A stretch of 64,000 nt of DNA. Source: Brachypterus glaber. Lineage: Eukaryota > Arthropoda > Insecta > Coleoptera > Kateretidae. Shown piece by piece: positions 21,655-32,364 of the stretch (its first letter is position 1; every line of letters starts with the position of its first letter). A program made the position numbers and the translations under genes. The notes below the pieces were generated by a model. It searched no databases. It was not told where the DNA came from and saw only the letters and a program-made list of their open reading frames with translations. The DNA is taken from positions 4,092,001 through 4,156,000 of the forward strand of contig OY294047.1 of assembly GCA_958510825.1 (NCBI GenBank), written 5' to 3'.

Positions 21655-22130
21655 GGAGGAAACGAGCCACCAAACCAGCAAACTACCAAACCAAACCATT
21701 GTTAACGTAAACCAACGCCTCCCATTAAAAAATAAAAACACACCAAACCAGCAAACTACCAAACCAAACCAAACCATTGTTAACGTAAACCAACGCCTCC
21801 CCTTTAAAAAAAAAACACCAAACCAGCAAACTACCAAACTACTACTACCAGTACACTAGTTTTTTTGTTAGAATATATAGTAAAATATTGTTAAAATACT
21901 CAAGAACTTGTGTTTGATTTTTTAATGGGGGCATTGGTTTACGTTAACAATGGTTTGGTTTGGTAGTTTGCTGGTTTGGTGTTTTTTTTTTTTAATGGGA
22001 GGCGTTGGTTTACGTTAACAATGGTTTGGTTTGGTGTTTTTTTTTTAATGGGAGGCGTTGGTTAACGTTAATAATGGCTTGGTTTGGTCGTTTGCTGGTT
22101 TGGTGTTTTTTTTTTAATGGGAGGCATTTT
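21655..22130. repeat. Head-to-head tandem array
   Basis: The left half (to 21840) has about 2.5 units of CCAAACCAGCAAACTACCAA, then ACCATTGTTAACGTAAACCA, ACGCCTCCC and an A-run. The right half (from about 21925) has about three units of the reverse complement. Some 85-90 bp of different sequence separate the halves, so the whole is a large palindrome built of tandem units. Confidence 0.75.
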
Positions 22131-22208
22131 TCAGATACGATATTTCAGAATTTAGAAGGCGATATATTTTAAGAATCAAATAGGATTATATCTAGGCTAA
22201 ATAATTTA

Positions 22209-22380
22209 GCTTTAGCTAATTAAAAAATAAATGCTCGCCTGGTGTAACAATATGCATAAGAAAAAAGTAGATATTTTTGTAAAATTCTGCAAAAGCTTTA
22301 GCTAATTAAAAAATAAATGCTCGCCTGGTGTAACAATATGCATAAGAAAAAAGTAGATATTTTTGTAAAATTCTGCAAAA
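22209..22380 (+). repeat. Perfect tandem duplication, 86 bp x 2
   Basis: Two identical adjacent units, each starting GCTTTAGCTAATTAAA and ending ATTCTGCAAAA. Identity implies a recent duplication or an assembly artefact. Confidence 0.9.
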
Positions 22381-22639
22381 GAATGTTACATAGCCTAAAA
22401 ATAATTTTAGGCATACGTCAAAACAGAATCAGTGCGCATGCGCTGGATTCTCCTCATTACTGCGGTGAGTGAATCGTTAAAATATTAAAATATACATTGC
22501 TCATTTAAATGTGAAAATTGTTGAACTTTAAAAAATTAAATGAGCTAATTGATTTGAGCAAAAAAGATCCGTTCATGTGAATGCGCTTATTTAATTAGAC
22601 AATTCAGTTGTTTATGCAAATATAGCATGACAGGCTCAT

Positions 22640-23330
22640 AAATGGAGTCAATGGATCCAGATTATAATCTGGGTGACTCCATGCAACCTTAACCCTTGCT
22701 GTAAAAAAAATACACTGCCCAGTAAAAGAGCTTTCCCATTTTCACCTCCGCGCGTGAAATCTTTTATTATCAGATTAACTTTCAGCAATTTTAAAAATTC
22801 CAATATATCAATTTTCACGAAAATTACCACCCGCCCCTCAGGGAGTGGATTTGAAAAAAAATATTTTAAGATTCAGTTTTATTGACCTCAAAAAGTCCAA
22901 TATATCAATTTTCAAGAAAACTACCCCCTGCCCCTCAGGGATGAAGTTAGATTTTTTTATTATCAGATTCAATTACAGCAACATCAAAACCCCAATATAC
23001 CAATTTTTTCACGAAAACCCCCCTCGGGGGGTGAAATTAGAAAAAATTGTTATCAGATTCAGATTCTTCGACCTCAAAAACCCCTATATACCAATTTTGA
23101 CGAAAATATTGAAAATATTTTTATCAGATTTAATTTCAGCAACGTTAAAAACCCTTATAGGTACAGCGATTTTAAAATTTTTGTAAAAAATTTATTTTCC
23201 CTCTTTTCCCACCCCAATGTTTACCAACAACAAATCAGAGGAAACATACCTGTATGCCAAATTTCAACTGTCCAAAAGCGTGTCCCGGATAGAACGACCG
23301 ATCGATCGACCGACTTTTTTTCCCTGAAAT
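22640..23330 (+). repeat. Degenerate tandem repeat ~105-115 bp
   Basis: Four to five units share TTATCAGATT, TTTCAGCAA, CCAATATA(T/C)CAATTTT, CACGAAAA and CCCC-rich blocks with TCAGGG. Frames with Ile/Phe/Lys-rich peptides come from the repeat. It ends near CGACCGATCGATCGACCGAC. Confidence 0.65.
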
Positions 23331-24021
23331 TGATTTATATCGACATAAAACGTCATAAAAACCAAAAATACGCAAAAAAATTAAAAGGCCTTTCCCGAAA
23401 ATTTGAACATTTTCAAAATGGGAAAACAATAAGTAGCTATAAAAATTATTGATTTTTTTAAGTAAAAACAAACTTAAATTAAAAGCCACTACAATTATAA
23501 AATTGAAAATACTGAAAAAAAAATCCGAGACATTAGGGTGGTCCAAATTATTCTAAAATGTCCGATTTTGCAAAAAATTTAGTATAAAGGCATTTTATAA
23601 TAACCTTAATGTGGGAAAATACTCCAAATCCCTAAATTCAAAATGGCGAATTAAAAATGGTGGATCGATTTTTTCATTATTGTCAAATTTAAATAATATT
23701 GAGCATCGGCCTATTTGAATTTTTAATTTCAAATAATTTTTTTGGTTTGAGCAACCATAAAAACCCCCAGATACCAGTTTCACGAAAATGTTTTTTCATA
23801 TATGAGTAAAAAGCAATTTTTTTTAAAACAGTGACTCAATTAAGAATATGGAAGACATTTTTTTTTGTAAATATCTATAATAATGTTTGGAATACAATTT
23901 TTCCATCAAAATTAGTAGAGAGCCCCTAGCACAGGCATTAAGCTTATTTTACCCAATTGCGAAAATCAAAAATATTGAGATCCATAATTTAACGTACGTA
24001 TACTTATAGTGAAGAGATATT
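23331..24021. other. AT-rich stretch, nothing recognised
   Basis: No gene. GTAGAGAGCC..AAGCTTA near 23917-23948 recurs in inverse just outside the right PLE arm (25538-25562), so the palindrome may extend outward imperfectly. Confidence 0.35.
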
Positions 24022-24074
24022 ATTTTAAAAAATCAAACTTTTAGTCATCATTCACTTTATTAATAATTTAGGTT

Positions 24075-24107
24075 AGTTACCGGTTTCGATTATCATCGTC
24101 AGACTAC
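24075..24107 (-). ncRNA. Hammerhead-like motif, left PLE arm
   Basis: Inverse copy of the motif at 25453-25485, carried by the inverted arm. Confidence 0.4.
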
Positions 24108-24536
24108 AAGAAATTACACAAGTTAGAGATTATTTTAAGAAAAACAAAGTTTATCTTACCTAGCCAAAAATATATAAAAATACTATATCCATAAAAGGTC
24201 AAAAAAGGTCAAAAACAACCAACATTTATAAATGTAAAACACAGTAACGTAACGTCCACTTCAATTTACAAGAAAATATAAACATAATATTAACAATAAA
24301 ATCACAAAACACGTGTTTAAACATACAGTATATAAATAATAAATGTCAAAAATCAAGAGTTTTTTTTTTTTTTTTTAAATCTATAATCAATATTAGGGAT
24401 GTTCTAAGCTAAGGTGTGTAAGAAAAAGAAGTAGAAGAAGAAAAGGAAAAGAAAAGCAGAAGAAGGAAAGAAAACGAAAAGGAAGAGGAAGAAGAATAGG
24501 TATAAGCATTTTAAGGGATGGGTAAAATATTTTTAA

Positions 24537-24884
24537 ACACTATTCAACACGAATCCTGAAAAATCGGGAGTTTATAAGATCAACTGTAACTCTTGTGAGT
24601 GTTTTTATATTGGACAAACGGGAAGATCTTTTGGTGTTAGATTGGGCGAACATTTAGAAGGAAAGAAGTTCTCACATTTTTTAAATCACCTAAGAGACGA
24701 AACACATACATTCGAGCGGAATTCTAATTTTGAAATTCTACATATACAAGATGGTGGAGTTAAATTGGATCTTTATGAAGAATTAGAGATTAGTAGTTTT
24801 GCTCATAAGTATCCTGAAAATATTTTAAATAAACAGCTTACGTTCCCCCGTTCTAACACTACACTTTTTAGCTTATTCTTGTAA
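24537..24884 (+). pseudogene. GIY-YIG endonuclease part of a Penelope-like element
   Basis: Open frame beginning after a stop at 24534 and ending at a TAA, about 115 codons. It reads NPEKSGVYKINCNSCECFYI then GQTGRSF and RLGEHL. GVYKI and YIG are the two signature strands of the GIY-YIG nuclease fold; the Arg in VRLGEH and the Cys-rich insert between the strands are typical of PLE endonucleases, which nick target DNA to prime reverse transcription. A first ATG occurs only at 24642, after both signature strands, so that start is not biological. The upstream RT is absent and the first residues are encoded in the inverted arm. A fragment, not an active enzyme. Confidence 0.8.
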
Positions 24885-25452
24885 TACTTGCGGTTGTTTT
24901 ATATATGTGCATACATTTATGTATCTATTTGTGTATTATTATTGCAATAAGTAGATTGAAATTTTAAGAAATAACATTTCTTAATATTTTAATTTCAATT
25001 TTTCAGGATTCGTGTTGAATAGTGTTTAAAAATATTTTACCCATCCCTTAAAATGCTTATACCTATTCTTCTTCCTCTTCCTTTTCGTTTTCTTTCCTTC
25101 TTCTGCTTTTCTTTTCCTTTTCTTCTTATACTTCTTTTTCTTACACACCTTAGCTTAGAACATCCCTAATATTGATTATAGATTTAAAAAAAAAAAAAAA
25201 ACTCTTGATTTTTGACATTTATTATTTATATACTATGTTTAAACACGTGTTTTGTGATTTTATTGTTAATATTATGTTTATATTTTCTTGTAAATTGAAG
25301 TGGACGTTACGTTACTGTGTTTTACATTTATAAATGTTGGTTGTTTTTGACCTTTTTTGACCTTTTATGGATATAGTATTTTTATATATTTTTGGCTAGG
25401 TAGGATAAACTTTGTTTTTCTTAAAATAATCTCTAACTTGTGTAATTTCTTG

Positions 25453-25485
25453 TAGTCTGACGATGATAATCGAAACCGGTAACTA
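25453..25485 (+). ncRNA. Hammerhead-like ribozyme motif, right PLE arm
   Basis: CTGACGA (C3 at 25457) is followed by a short stem II region TGATAATC, GAAA (25472-25475), and CCGGTA. A 4-bp stem I forms between TAGT (25453-25456) and ACTA (25482-25485). Position 17 would be A, a permitted cleavage nucleotide, after ..GGT. Stem III is minimal (ACCGGT palindrome), as described for PLE-associated hammerhead variants that cleave as dimers. Stem II is very short, so the motif may be degenerate. Confidence 0.45.
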
Positions 25486-25537
25486 ACCTAAATTATTAAT
25501 AAAGTGAATGATGACTAAAAGTTTGATTTTTTAAAAT

Positions 25538-26179
25538 TAAGCTTATTTGTGGCTCTCTACGTCTCTGTAAAGCGAACTACAAAATAAATAAATAAATATT
25601 TTTCTACGACTGCTTTAGAATGTAAGCAAATACACACACTTTTCAAACACAGAATGAATCCATTCTAGCTCTAGATATGGTATGAATATTCCGTATCAAG
25701 TGTTAGAATAAGCACATGTAGTGCCATCTCTTGTTTATAAAAGTTAAGAAAACTGTAGCAAAATTAGCAAAAATATATATATTTTACCATGAAATATTGA
25801 ATAATTTAATGCAATTTAAAGTTTTGCGTTAAAATTACATAAAGTTTATTAGTTTTTCTTAATATTTGACCAGGTTTTTATCAATTTAGTTCAAAAAATT
25901 AAAACTGCTCCATCTATTGTTAAATATTTAAACCTGATATATGTCACAACAATCTGACATAACCTTCAATTTTTGCATTATAATTTGTAAATATGTGCTA
26001 AAATTAAATAAAAATCTTTTTTTACTACTGATTGTATAAAATTATTAAATAACATTAATTGCTTTATTTAAAAATATGTGTTTTGTTGCATTTACAATAT
26101 CGAGTCACAAAGAACATTGTTTTTAACATTGTCCGCAGTTTAAAGCCATACAGTGTTTCATATTTGCAGTCGAAGAAAA
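25538..26179. other. AT-rich stretch, nothing recognised
   Basis: No gene or repeat recognised. Confidence 0.4.
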
Positions 26180-26311
26180 AGTATAGTCTATAACACGTAT
26201 GGAATAGTCATTCCGCGCTAGCGGGACCGTCATACTCGCCTGCCGGCTCGTATGACAAACTTTCCGCTCGCGCGGAACATTGTCTATTCCATACTAGTTA
26301 TAGAATATACT
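26180..26311. repeat. Foldback hairpin with CpG-rich arms
   Basis: Arms share AGTATA, TATAAC, GTATGGAATAG, ATTCCGCGC and GTCATAC with their complements; the centre contains CTCGCCTGCCGGCTCG. GC content is far above the surroundings. Confidence 0.65.
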
Positions 26312-28291
26312 ATTCTAATATACCTATGTATCTAGATTTTTTTTTATTAATGTTAAGGGCATAATGTTTGGGCATAATAGTGTCAGTGTCAGACCCGTAA
26401 CTATGGATTCACTCGTCTATATCCATTGACCAAACAAAATTATATTTTGCACATAGTCCGCTGAATGATGGGACCTCCTTGGAGAACGTTTTCGAAATCA
26501 CATCTCAGGTGTCTTATGTTCACTTGTCTGTCCGCTCATATTCTAATTAGGCTTTAATTTCTGCCAGGTCATTTTCGGTTTTGAATTTCCGAATTAGACT
26601 GAGAAACGAATATGTATTTTTGATCATTTTGTATTAAATACGACGAGACTATTTTAATGATTAAAGGTGAAATTAAAAAAAATTACCTATTTTTTAAGGA
26701 TTTACACTAAGATATCTTCCCATTTTGTTTTTGTTTTGCCTTTTATGATGCGGGAAAAAAGTTCGATAGATCTAAAAACTAGAAATAATTTTTTAATTTA
26801 AAAGAGAGATTCAACATTTTATATCTTGCAGAAAACATACGGGAAAGTACATTTTTTGATAGAATATTTCCAAAACGGTGAAACCGAAAAGCGGACAATA
26901 ATAATTTGAAAATTCCTTATATGAAAAAATAAATGTTATATTTAAAAAAATCCTTATATGAAAAAATAAATGTTATATTTAAAAAATACTGGGCCCCATG
27001 GGGTAAAATAAATCAAAAGTTTATTAAAAAAATATAAATATAAACAAATTGCAAGAGTTAAAAAAAATATTATTTGTAGGTAAATACCATATAGGTTGCC
27101 AAACTTTGAATGTAATTTTCTGGTTTGTAAAAAAACTCGGATTTTTTGGCAGGTTTTAATGCGTCACTTTATTATATCGCTAACGTTTCTCCCCTCTTTG
27201 GGGGCTTTATCAAAGCTGAAAGATAACAACTATTGTTAATAACAATAATAATGATAATATATAACAAAAATATTTTTTGCCTGTATTGAATCCCATTTTC
27301 AGGTAAAAATATTATTGGTTTTAAAAAAGATTGCATACTGAAAATAATAGGAACTCATGTCTCAAAATTTTCAATTTTTTAAACTAATATGAAAATATTG
27401 CGGCATAATAACAATTTCAACTGTTTTTTAACTACAATTTGGGCACTTAAAAAACAATTTTCGTTTTAATTAGTACTCTATGTACGTCAATCACAAACAA
27501 CGCACAATCACATATCAGCCTGGCGATTCTCTTCGCATAAAAATCAGAACCAAGATTCAGAACTCTCTGACTTCTTCGTTACTTTCTTTTCTTTTTGTTT
27601 TTTGTGTTTTTAATTTTTTTTTGTCGCATGGCAATATTAAGAACATAGCTACTTTTAAAACAATGGCAAAAAAATAACTTTTCGCTTATTTATTGGGTGA
27701 AACATAATATGGTCCAAGAAAGTGCATGTTTGAACCTACCTTATTACGTTCTTGTCCTGCAATAATCGATGAAACCCAGCTTGAGACAAAAAGTCCAAAC
27801 CTAGCAGAATTTTACAATTTTTTATAGTGGAGGTGCAGCTGCGTTGTAGTGTACGCCATTATCAAGCCACCTATGACCTGTAGGACGAACTAACGAGTTT
27901 AAGAGGGGTGGCAATATTAGGAGCATGGCAATATTAGGAACATGTCAATAATTGGATCACATACCTTATATTAAATCGTGCTTGCGCGCGAAAATGTTTG
28001 TGAACGAAACGTTGAGTCACTTTAACCCAGTGATTCACTTAACAATTTCATCTTACTTTTCCTGAACTAAATCACCTGCGTGTAAAAAACCTTAAAAATC
28101 ATTCAAATAAAAAGTACAACGGTTTTTTTGTATAATGTGTGCAAAAATATGTATAGGTAGACTATCGATTTCTGGGAACTTTATATGGATACTTGGTTTT
28201 ATATCTCATTGTGTAGTAGATATTTTCCCTCCAAATCTTTTATGAATAACTTTTACGATGAGATTCATACTAAACAAATTTACTTAAATAA
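26312..28291. other. AT-rich; one small tandem duplication
   Basis: 26914-26986 holds two near-identical 37-bp units TCCTTATATGAAAAAATAAA + TGTTATATTTAAAAAA. GGCAATATTA(A/G)GA(A/G)CAT occurs three times (27630-27942). No gene recognised. Confidence 0.4.
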
Positions 28292-28295
28292 TTAA

Positions 28296-28858
28296 TAGTT
28301 ATTTATATACCAAGGGACTATCTGGCTGTTTTAGTCCCGCTGCATTAGTGTTTCCTGAGCGAGCGTAGCGAGCGAGGGAAACAGAAATGCAAGGGACTAA
28401 AACAGCCAAGTTTAGTCCTGAGTATATACACTATTTTTTGCAGAACCAAACATAATTTAGGTAGGTAAATAAAATTAAAAATCGGTTGTTTTATTTTCGT
28501 AATTTAATCAAGATGCCTGTAAATTGCGAAAAGTCATGGCTATCGCGATTTCAATTGTTTTTTATTATGGTTGACACAAACGTCAAAAAAATGGAAGATG
28601 ATAAATTTTAAGTTATGTATAAATTGTTATAACAATGTTATTTTTAAAGGTTTTCTTTGTTAAAATCAAATAAATTGGTTTGAATTTATTACAAAACACC
28701 ACCAAACCTAATTTTTGAACCAGCAAAGCACATAGTAAGTATAATATTTTAATATTATCAAGGTTTCCGTGATTTTTATTCCCTAGGGAGAAAAACGGTA
28801 AGTTTAGTCCCGAAAATGAAAGCGTAAAATTAGGTTTTAGTCTTGGTCGTACAAAAAA
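28296..28858 (+). mobile_element. ATAGTTATTTATATACC element, copy 2, TTAA-flanked
   Basis: 563 bp, matching 14570-15168 throughout, with small deletions between them. It is flanked by TTAA on both sides (28292-28295 and 28859-28862), suggesting piggyBac- or Kolobok-type insertion. The ends share ACCAAG..ACTAAA in inverse but are not perfect TIRs. The 5' part folds into the same long hairpin with GAGCGAGCGTAGCGAGCGAG at its centre. Confidence 0.65.
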
Positions 28859-28862
28859 TTAA

Positions 28863-29127
28863 TTTTTATATCAGAAGATTTGAACAATGTCCATTGGGCA
28901 ATTTCCATGTCAATGACAATGTCCAATGCTTTTCCATATCTTCAATAATGCGTTGGTCCCAAATTGTGCTGTTTGTAATGACGAGCACGCCGAAAATCAA
29001 ATTAAAGTCTACTTTTGGCGTGCCTAGTCGTCGTACCTGATGATATCAGTTCAGAAATTTTGTGCTGCTGGCCCCGTCAGTTCCAGGAGCCATCTCTGTA
29101 CGCTGATTGGAAAAATGTTTCAAGATC
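28863..29127. other. Nothing recognised
   Basis: Less AT-rich. Its 65-codon frame matches no family I know. Confidence 0.3.
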
Positions 29128-29715
29128 TTATTTTTTTTTCTCTTCTTCTTCCTTTTTTTGCCTTTTCTCAGTGAGATAATTAGCCAGATCACTCTTAGTT
29201 ACTCAATTCTTCAAGAGTGGTTTTTGTCTGGCTTGGCACCATGCCCACTCCTGTTTTGATTATAGAAAATTTCCAGTCTTCTGTAAGACCTTTGCTTTTT
29301 CTTTTCCTTCTTCCCTTTTCGTGTTTGCTGTTGGTTGTGTGAGCTGTTGACAAGGCTGTTTTTTCTAATTTGTAATTATATTTGCGCATGCGCTAGTATA
29401 TAAAAACATTCTGTACGTATAAAAACTTCTTCAAGTGTTATTTGCTTCCAAATCAAAATTTATCAGCATTATAAATGATTGAAAAACATAAAATTCCCTT
29501 CTTACTCCAATATAATCACATGTTCGCCATTTTACTGCACATCATCCATACAATCACTATAAAATATATAAAATCGAATCCAGGGCATATCTAAGATAGC
29601 AAATAAATAAATAACTATACTAAAACACTTGATGCTAAAAATTAAACGCGATTAACGGATTACCTAATTCTTGCCAAAAGTACATGTTGCTCGTTTCACG
29701 GGTGAAAAGCAACTG
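29128..29715 (-). mobile_element. Retro-type non-autonomous repeat, copy B
   Basis: Inverse copy of 7860-8361 with the same 5' terminus. It ends in GGAAGAAGAAGAGAAAAAAA, an A-rich tail expected of a retroposed element. It keeps a segment absent from copy A, in which a 64-codon frame (29195-29389, minus) is basic and Lys/Arg-rich (RRKRKSK). I recognise no domain; whether that frame was ever translated is unclear. Confidence 0.6.
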
Positions 29716-29742
29716 TATTTTTTTTTTAATAAGGTAATAAAA

Positions 29743-30252
29743 AATTTACAGGACAAAGTTGCTAAATATTACAACGCTATACTAAATTACTAAAACTATT
29801 CAGAACGAATGTAAAAAGTGTACTTTTATATGGCGCAGAAACATGGAAACATTCACAAAAACAAAATAAAAAAACTACAAACTTTTATAAATAAGTGCTT
29901 GCGCATCATTTGTCAATTTTTTTGGCCAGATACGATTTCGAATGAAGAATTACATAACATTACACAAGAGGAGAAAATAGAAATAACAATAAAGAGAATC
30001 AAATGGAAATGGATTGGACACACATTAAGAAAAAAAGAGAGCAGCATAGCAAGACAATCACTAAGCTACAACGTACCAGGAAAAAGAAAAGTAGGAAGAC
30101 CAACAAACACATGGAAAAGAACGATATCAAAGGAATTAGAACAAGTTGGGATAACATGGAATAAAGCGAAAAGGGTATCGAAAAATAGAAAAGAATGGAG
30201 AGAGTTGGTAGAAAAAATTGCAAAGATTTCAAGGGGCGATGAACAGGAGTAG
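29743..30252 (+). pseudogene. RTE-like reverse transcriptase, C-terminal fragment
   Basis: The upstream frame reads LLYGAETWKHSQKTK and stops at 29868; the downstream frame (to the TAG before 30253) reads KKLQTFINKCLRIICQ, WKWIGHTLRKKES and GKRKVGRPTNTWKRT. Together these are the thumb/C-terminal region found after the RT domain of RTE-type LINEs: Y-G-A-E-T-W, F-x-N-K-C-L-R, W-x-W-I-G-H-x-L-R and G-K-R-K-x-G-R-P-x-x-T-W. A frameshift around 29850-29880 breaks the two. Catalytic RT motifs and the endonuclease are lost to 5' truncation. Confidence 0.7.
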
Positions 30253-30345
30253 CTAACCTATCATCAACATGCCATTTAGCCTTTGAAACACCATGAAATG
30301 GTGCCCTTTGCTCCACAAGGAGCTATTAGGACAATGATGATGATA
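29743..30345 (+). mobile_element. RTE-like LINE, 3' fragment
   Basis: RT C-terminal coding region followed by a short 3' UTR (ATGCCATTTAGCC, TTTGCTCCACAAGGAG) and a terminal ATGATGATGATA run. RTE-clade LINEs typically end in such short trinucleotide tails. 5'-truncated. Confidence 0.6.
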
Positions 30346-30356
30346 CTTAGATCTTA

Positions 30357-31389
30357 TTTATTTATTTATTAACGGATATCCTTTTTTACAAACATTTAAG
30401 TACAATAGAATAAAACATGTTATATGGAAAATAGAATATTTAACTGGACACTTATAATTAATATAATAATTTTTAACGTATAATTAATATAATACTCTTT
30501 TAATGTTATTTTTGAATTTATTTAAACTTAAATAAAAAATATCACAGTCATTGATTGCGTTTATTAAATTGGTCATTCTACATAAAGGAGAGTGCATTCC
30601 ATAGTTTGTTCGGTGAAATGGAACAAAAAATAAATTATTAAACCTTAAGTTTGCTAATGGAACACAGATAGAAAATTGTGAAAGAATTGGTGGACATTTT
30701 ATTATGAAGTGAAAAACTTTGTAAATAAACATAATATCGTAGTATGAACGACGTTTCTCCAATAAAGGTAAGGTAAAATAAGTTAACAACTCGTTAATGT
30801 TGCTATTTGCATAGTCAATGTTATTTTTGAAACACAGTAATCTAATAAATTTTTTTTTAATATTTTCTAAACGTAATATATGGGTTGTATAACTTGGCGA
30901 CCAAATCAATGACCCGTATTCTAGGCCTGACCGAACAAAACTAGTGTATAAAACAATTAGACATCGTGTATCAGTAAACGTAGTAGTATATCGTTTAATA
31001 AACCCTAAATTTTTATTTGCCTTAGTAACTATCTTGTCAATATGATCAGTAAAATTTAATTTGGTATCAAGGTGAACACCTAAATCTTTAAAAACTTCAA
31101 CTCTATCGATTGGGACATTATCTATACAATATACACCGTAAGTGGGCATTAATTTCCTAGTGAAGGTCATTGATTTACATTTTGAAATGTTTAAACATAA
31201 CCCATTTGACTTACACCAGTTATTAAACAGAGTAAGATCGTTTTGAAGATGAATCTTATCAGCAAGACATTTAATAACCTTGAAAAGTTTGCAATCATCG
31301 GCAAATAAAAGGAATAAGACAGTTAAGATTTTTTTGACATCATTTATAAACAACAAGAACAGTATTGGACCCAAATGGGTACCCTGGCC
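30357..31389 (-). mobile_element. Jockey/CR1-type LINE, 5'-truncated
   Basis: Minus-strand RT C-terminal region, a 3' UTR of about 110 bp, and a tail of AAATAAATAAATAA (30357-30372). Truncated in the RT just upstream of the GP-x-L-F motif. The RTE-like fragment ends 12 bp away in convergent orientation. Confidence 0.75.
30484..31389 (-). CDS. Reverse transcriptase of a Jockey/CR1-like LINE, partial
   Basis: Roughly 300 codons remain. The frame opens after a stop at the truncation point and reads GQGTHLGPILFLLFINDV, matching the conserved Q-G-S-x-L-G-P-L-L-F motif. FADD (residues 24-27 from the Leu of LGPIL) is the catalytic motif, here F in place of the usual Y. It is followed by LNISKCKSMTF, FKDLGVHLDTKLNF (the D/E region) and the thumb with SGLEYGSLIWSP. 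RNA-dependent DNA polymerase for target-primed reverse transcription. The usual start at 31374 is a TTG inside the motif and is not a real start. No internal stops, so a fairly recent insertion. APE endonuclease and ORF1 are absent. Confidence 0.85.
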   Translation of the reverse strand, partial: GQGTHLGPILFLLFINDVKKILTVLFLLFADDCKLFKVIKCLADKIHLQNDLTLFNNWCKSNGLCLNISKCKSMTFTRKLMPTYGVYCIDNVPIDRVEVFKDLGVHLDTKLNFTDHIDKIVTKANKNLGFIKRYTTTFTDTRCLIVLYTSFVRSGLEYGSLIWSPSYTTHILRLENIKKKFIRLLCFKNNIDYANSNINELLTYFTLPLLEKRRSYYDIMFIYKVFHFIIKCPPILSQFSICVPLANLRFNNLFFVPFHRTNYGMHSPLCRMTNLINAINDCDIFYLSLNKFKNNIKRVLY

Positions 31390-31393
31390 TTAA

Positions 31394-32364
31394 AATAATG
31401 ATAATGTATAATAACATTAAAGTCCAAATGAAGAAACATCTTCATTAATTACTGATATATAATTAGTGCAACAGTTTATATCTACAGTGTTGGTTATAAC
31501 TTGTCTATAAATAAATTATATAAAGTGCATCCGTTGGATTATTTTTACAAATACCTACCAGGATAAATAGTAAATGAAGGATGTATGTTTACCTTTTTCT
31601 GCTCAAATTATCATCAAATGAATTTAAGAGATTAAGATATTTGCATGTTCATTTGTTTTTAAAACAAACTATTTATAAAGGCATACTTACTTCTAATAAA
31701 CTATTACTATCATGATAATAGTATATTAAAGTACTAGTTTCATAACATACGTTTTTAGCGCACGAGTACAAGTTTTCTAAAGTTTTAGTGCTCTAAAAAC
31801 TTGTTATAAAACGAGTGCTTTATACCATTTTTTCTATTTTGCTCCAAAATTAAAAAAAAAAACTTATATTTAAATTGATGACTGATTTAGGGATTTTTGT
31901 TTTGGATTGGCTTTACAGTTTCCACCATGTTTAAAATTCTAAGAACAAATGATATTTTGATATATTTTATAGTCATCTCTTCTTTTTTCACTGCAATTAA
32001 CCAGTCCACAATTTTAACACGGTAAAAAATAACCCAAACACAAAATTTTGTAGAAAATTCAACTTTAAAGCGACATTGACATTTGCACGGAAAACGTCAA
32101 GCGATAGGCCAGGTCTGTTGCCAACCCAAAAGAACAAAAAGTACTGACATCTTATGGGCCTATAAGAACACGCAAAATAGAAAAAAGTAGTAATTTGGTG
32201 ATGAACTGTTTGAATTATTACAAAAAAAAAAAAAAATAGTCAATTACTTTTAACCGACCATATTTTTCTTACATATTTTTGGGCGCTGAAAAAAAATTTT
32301 AAAATAAAAAGGCTCGTTTAGGTTAGTTTTGGCTGAAATTAGAAAAAAATTATAGTTATCGACT
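31394..32364. other. AT-rich; one hairpin
   Basis: Nothing coding. 31724-31775 is the exact inverse of part of the foldback at 44615-44841 (GTACTAGTTTCATAACATAC, then GTTTTTAGCGCACGAGTAC), and 31738-31812 itself folds back (AGCGCAC..GTGCTCT). Confidence 0.5.

Larger units (their letters stand above)
24022..25537 (+). mobile_element. Penelope-like element, snapback copy
   Basis: Two inverted arms, 24022-24564 and 24998-25537, nearly identical over about 540 bp, enclose a 433-bp core with a GIY-YIG reading frame and its 3' UTR. Each arm holds a purine/pyrimidine tract of about 80 bp rich in GAA/AAG (24417-24500, and its complement on the right) and a hammerhead-like motif. The RT region is entirely missing: the left arm is the element's own 3' tail in inverse, joined directly to the endonuclease part. 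PLEs often carry terminal repeats in direct or inverted order and frequent 5' truncation. Confidence 0.8.

Noticed and set aside
22673..23186. Overlapping Ile/Phe/Lys-rich frames
   Set aside because: Encoded by a degenerate tandem repeat with no conservation of frame between units.
29999..30316. 105-codon minus-strand frame
   Set aside because: Antisense shadow of the RTE-like RT fragment.
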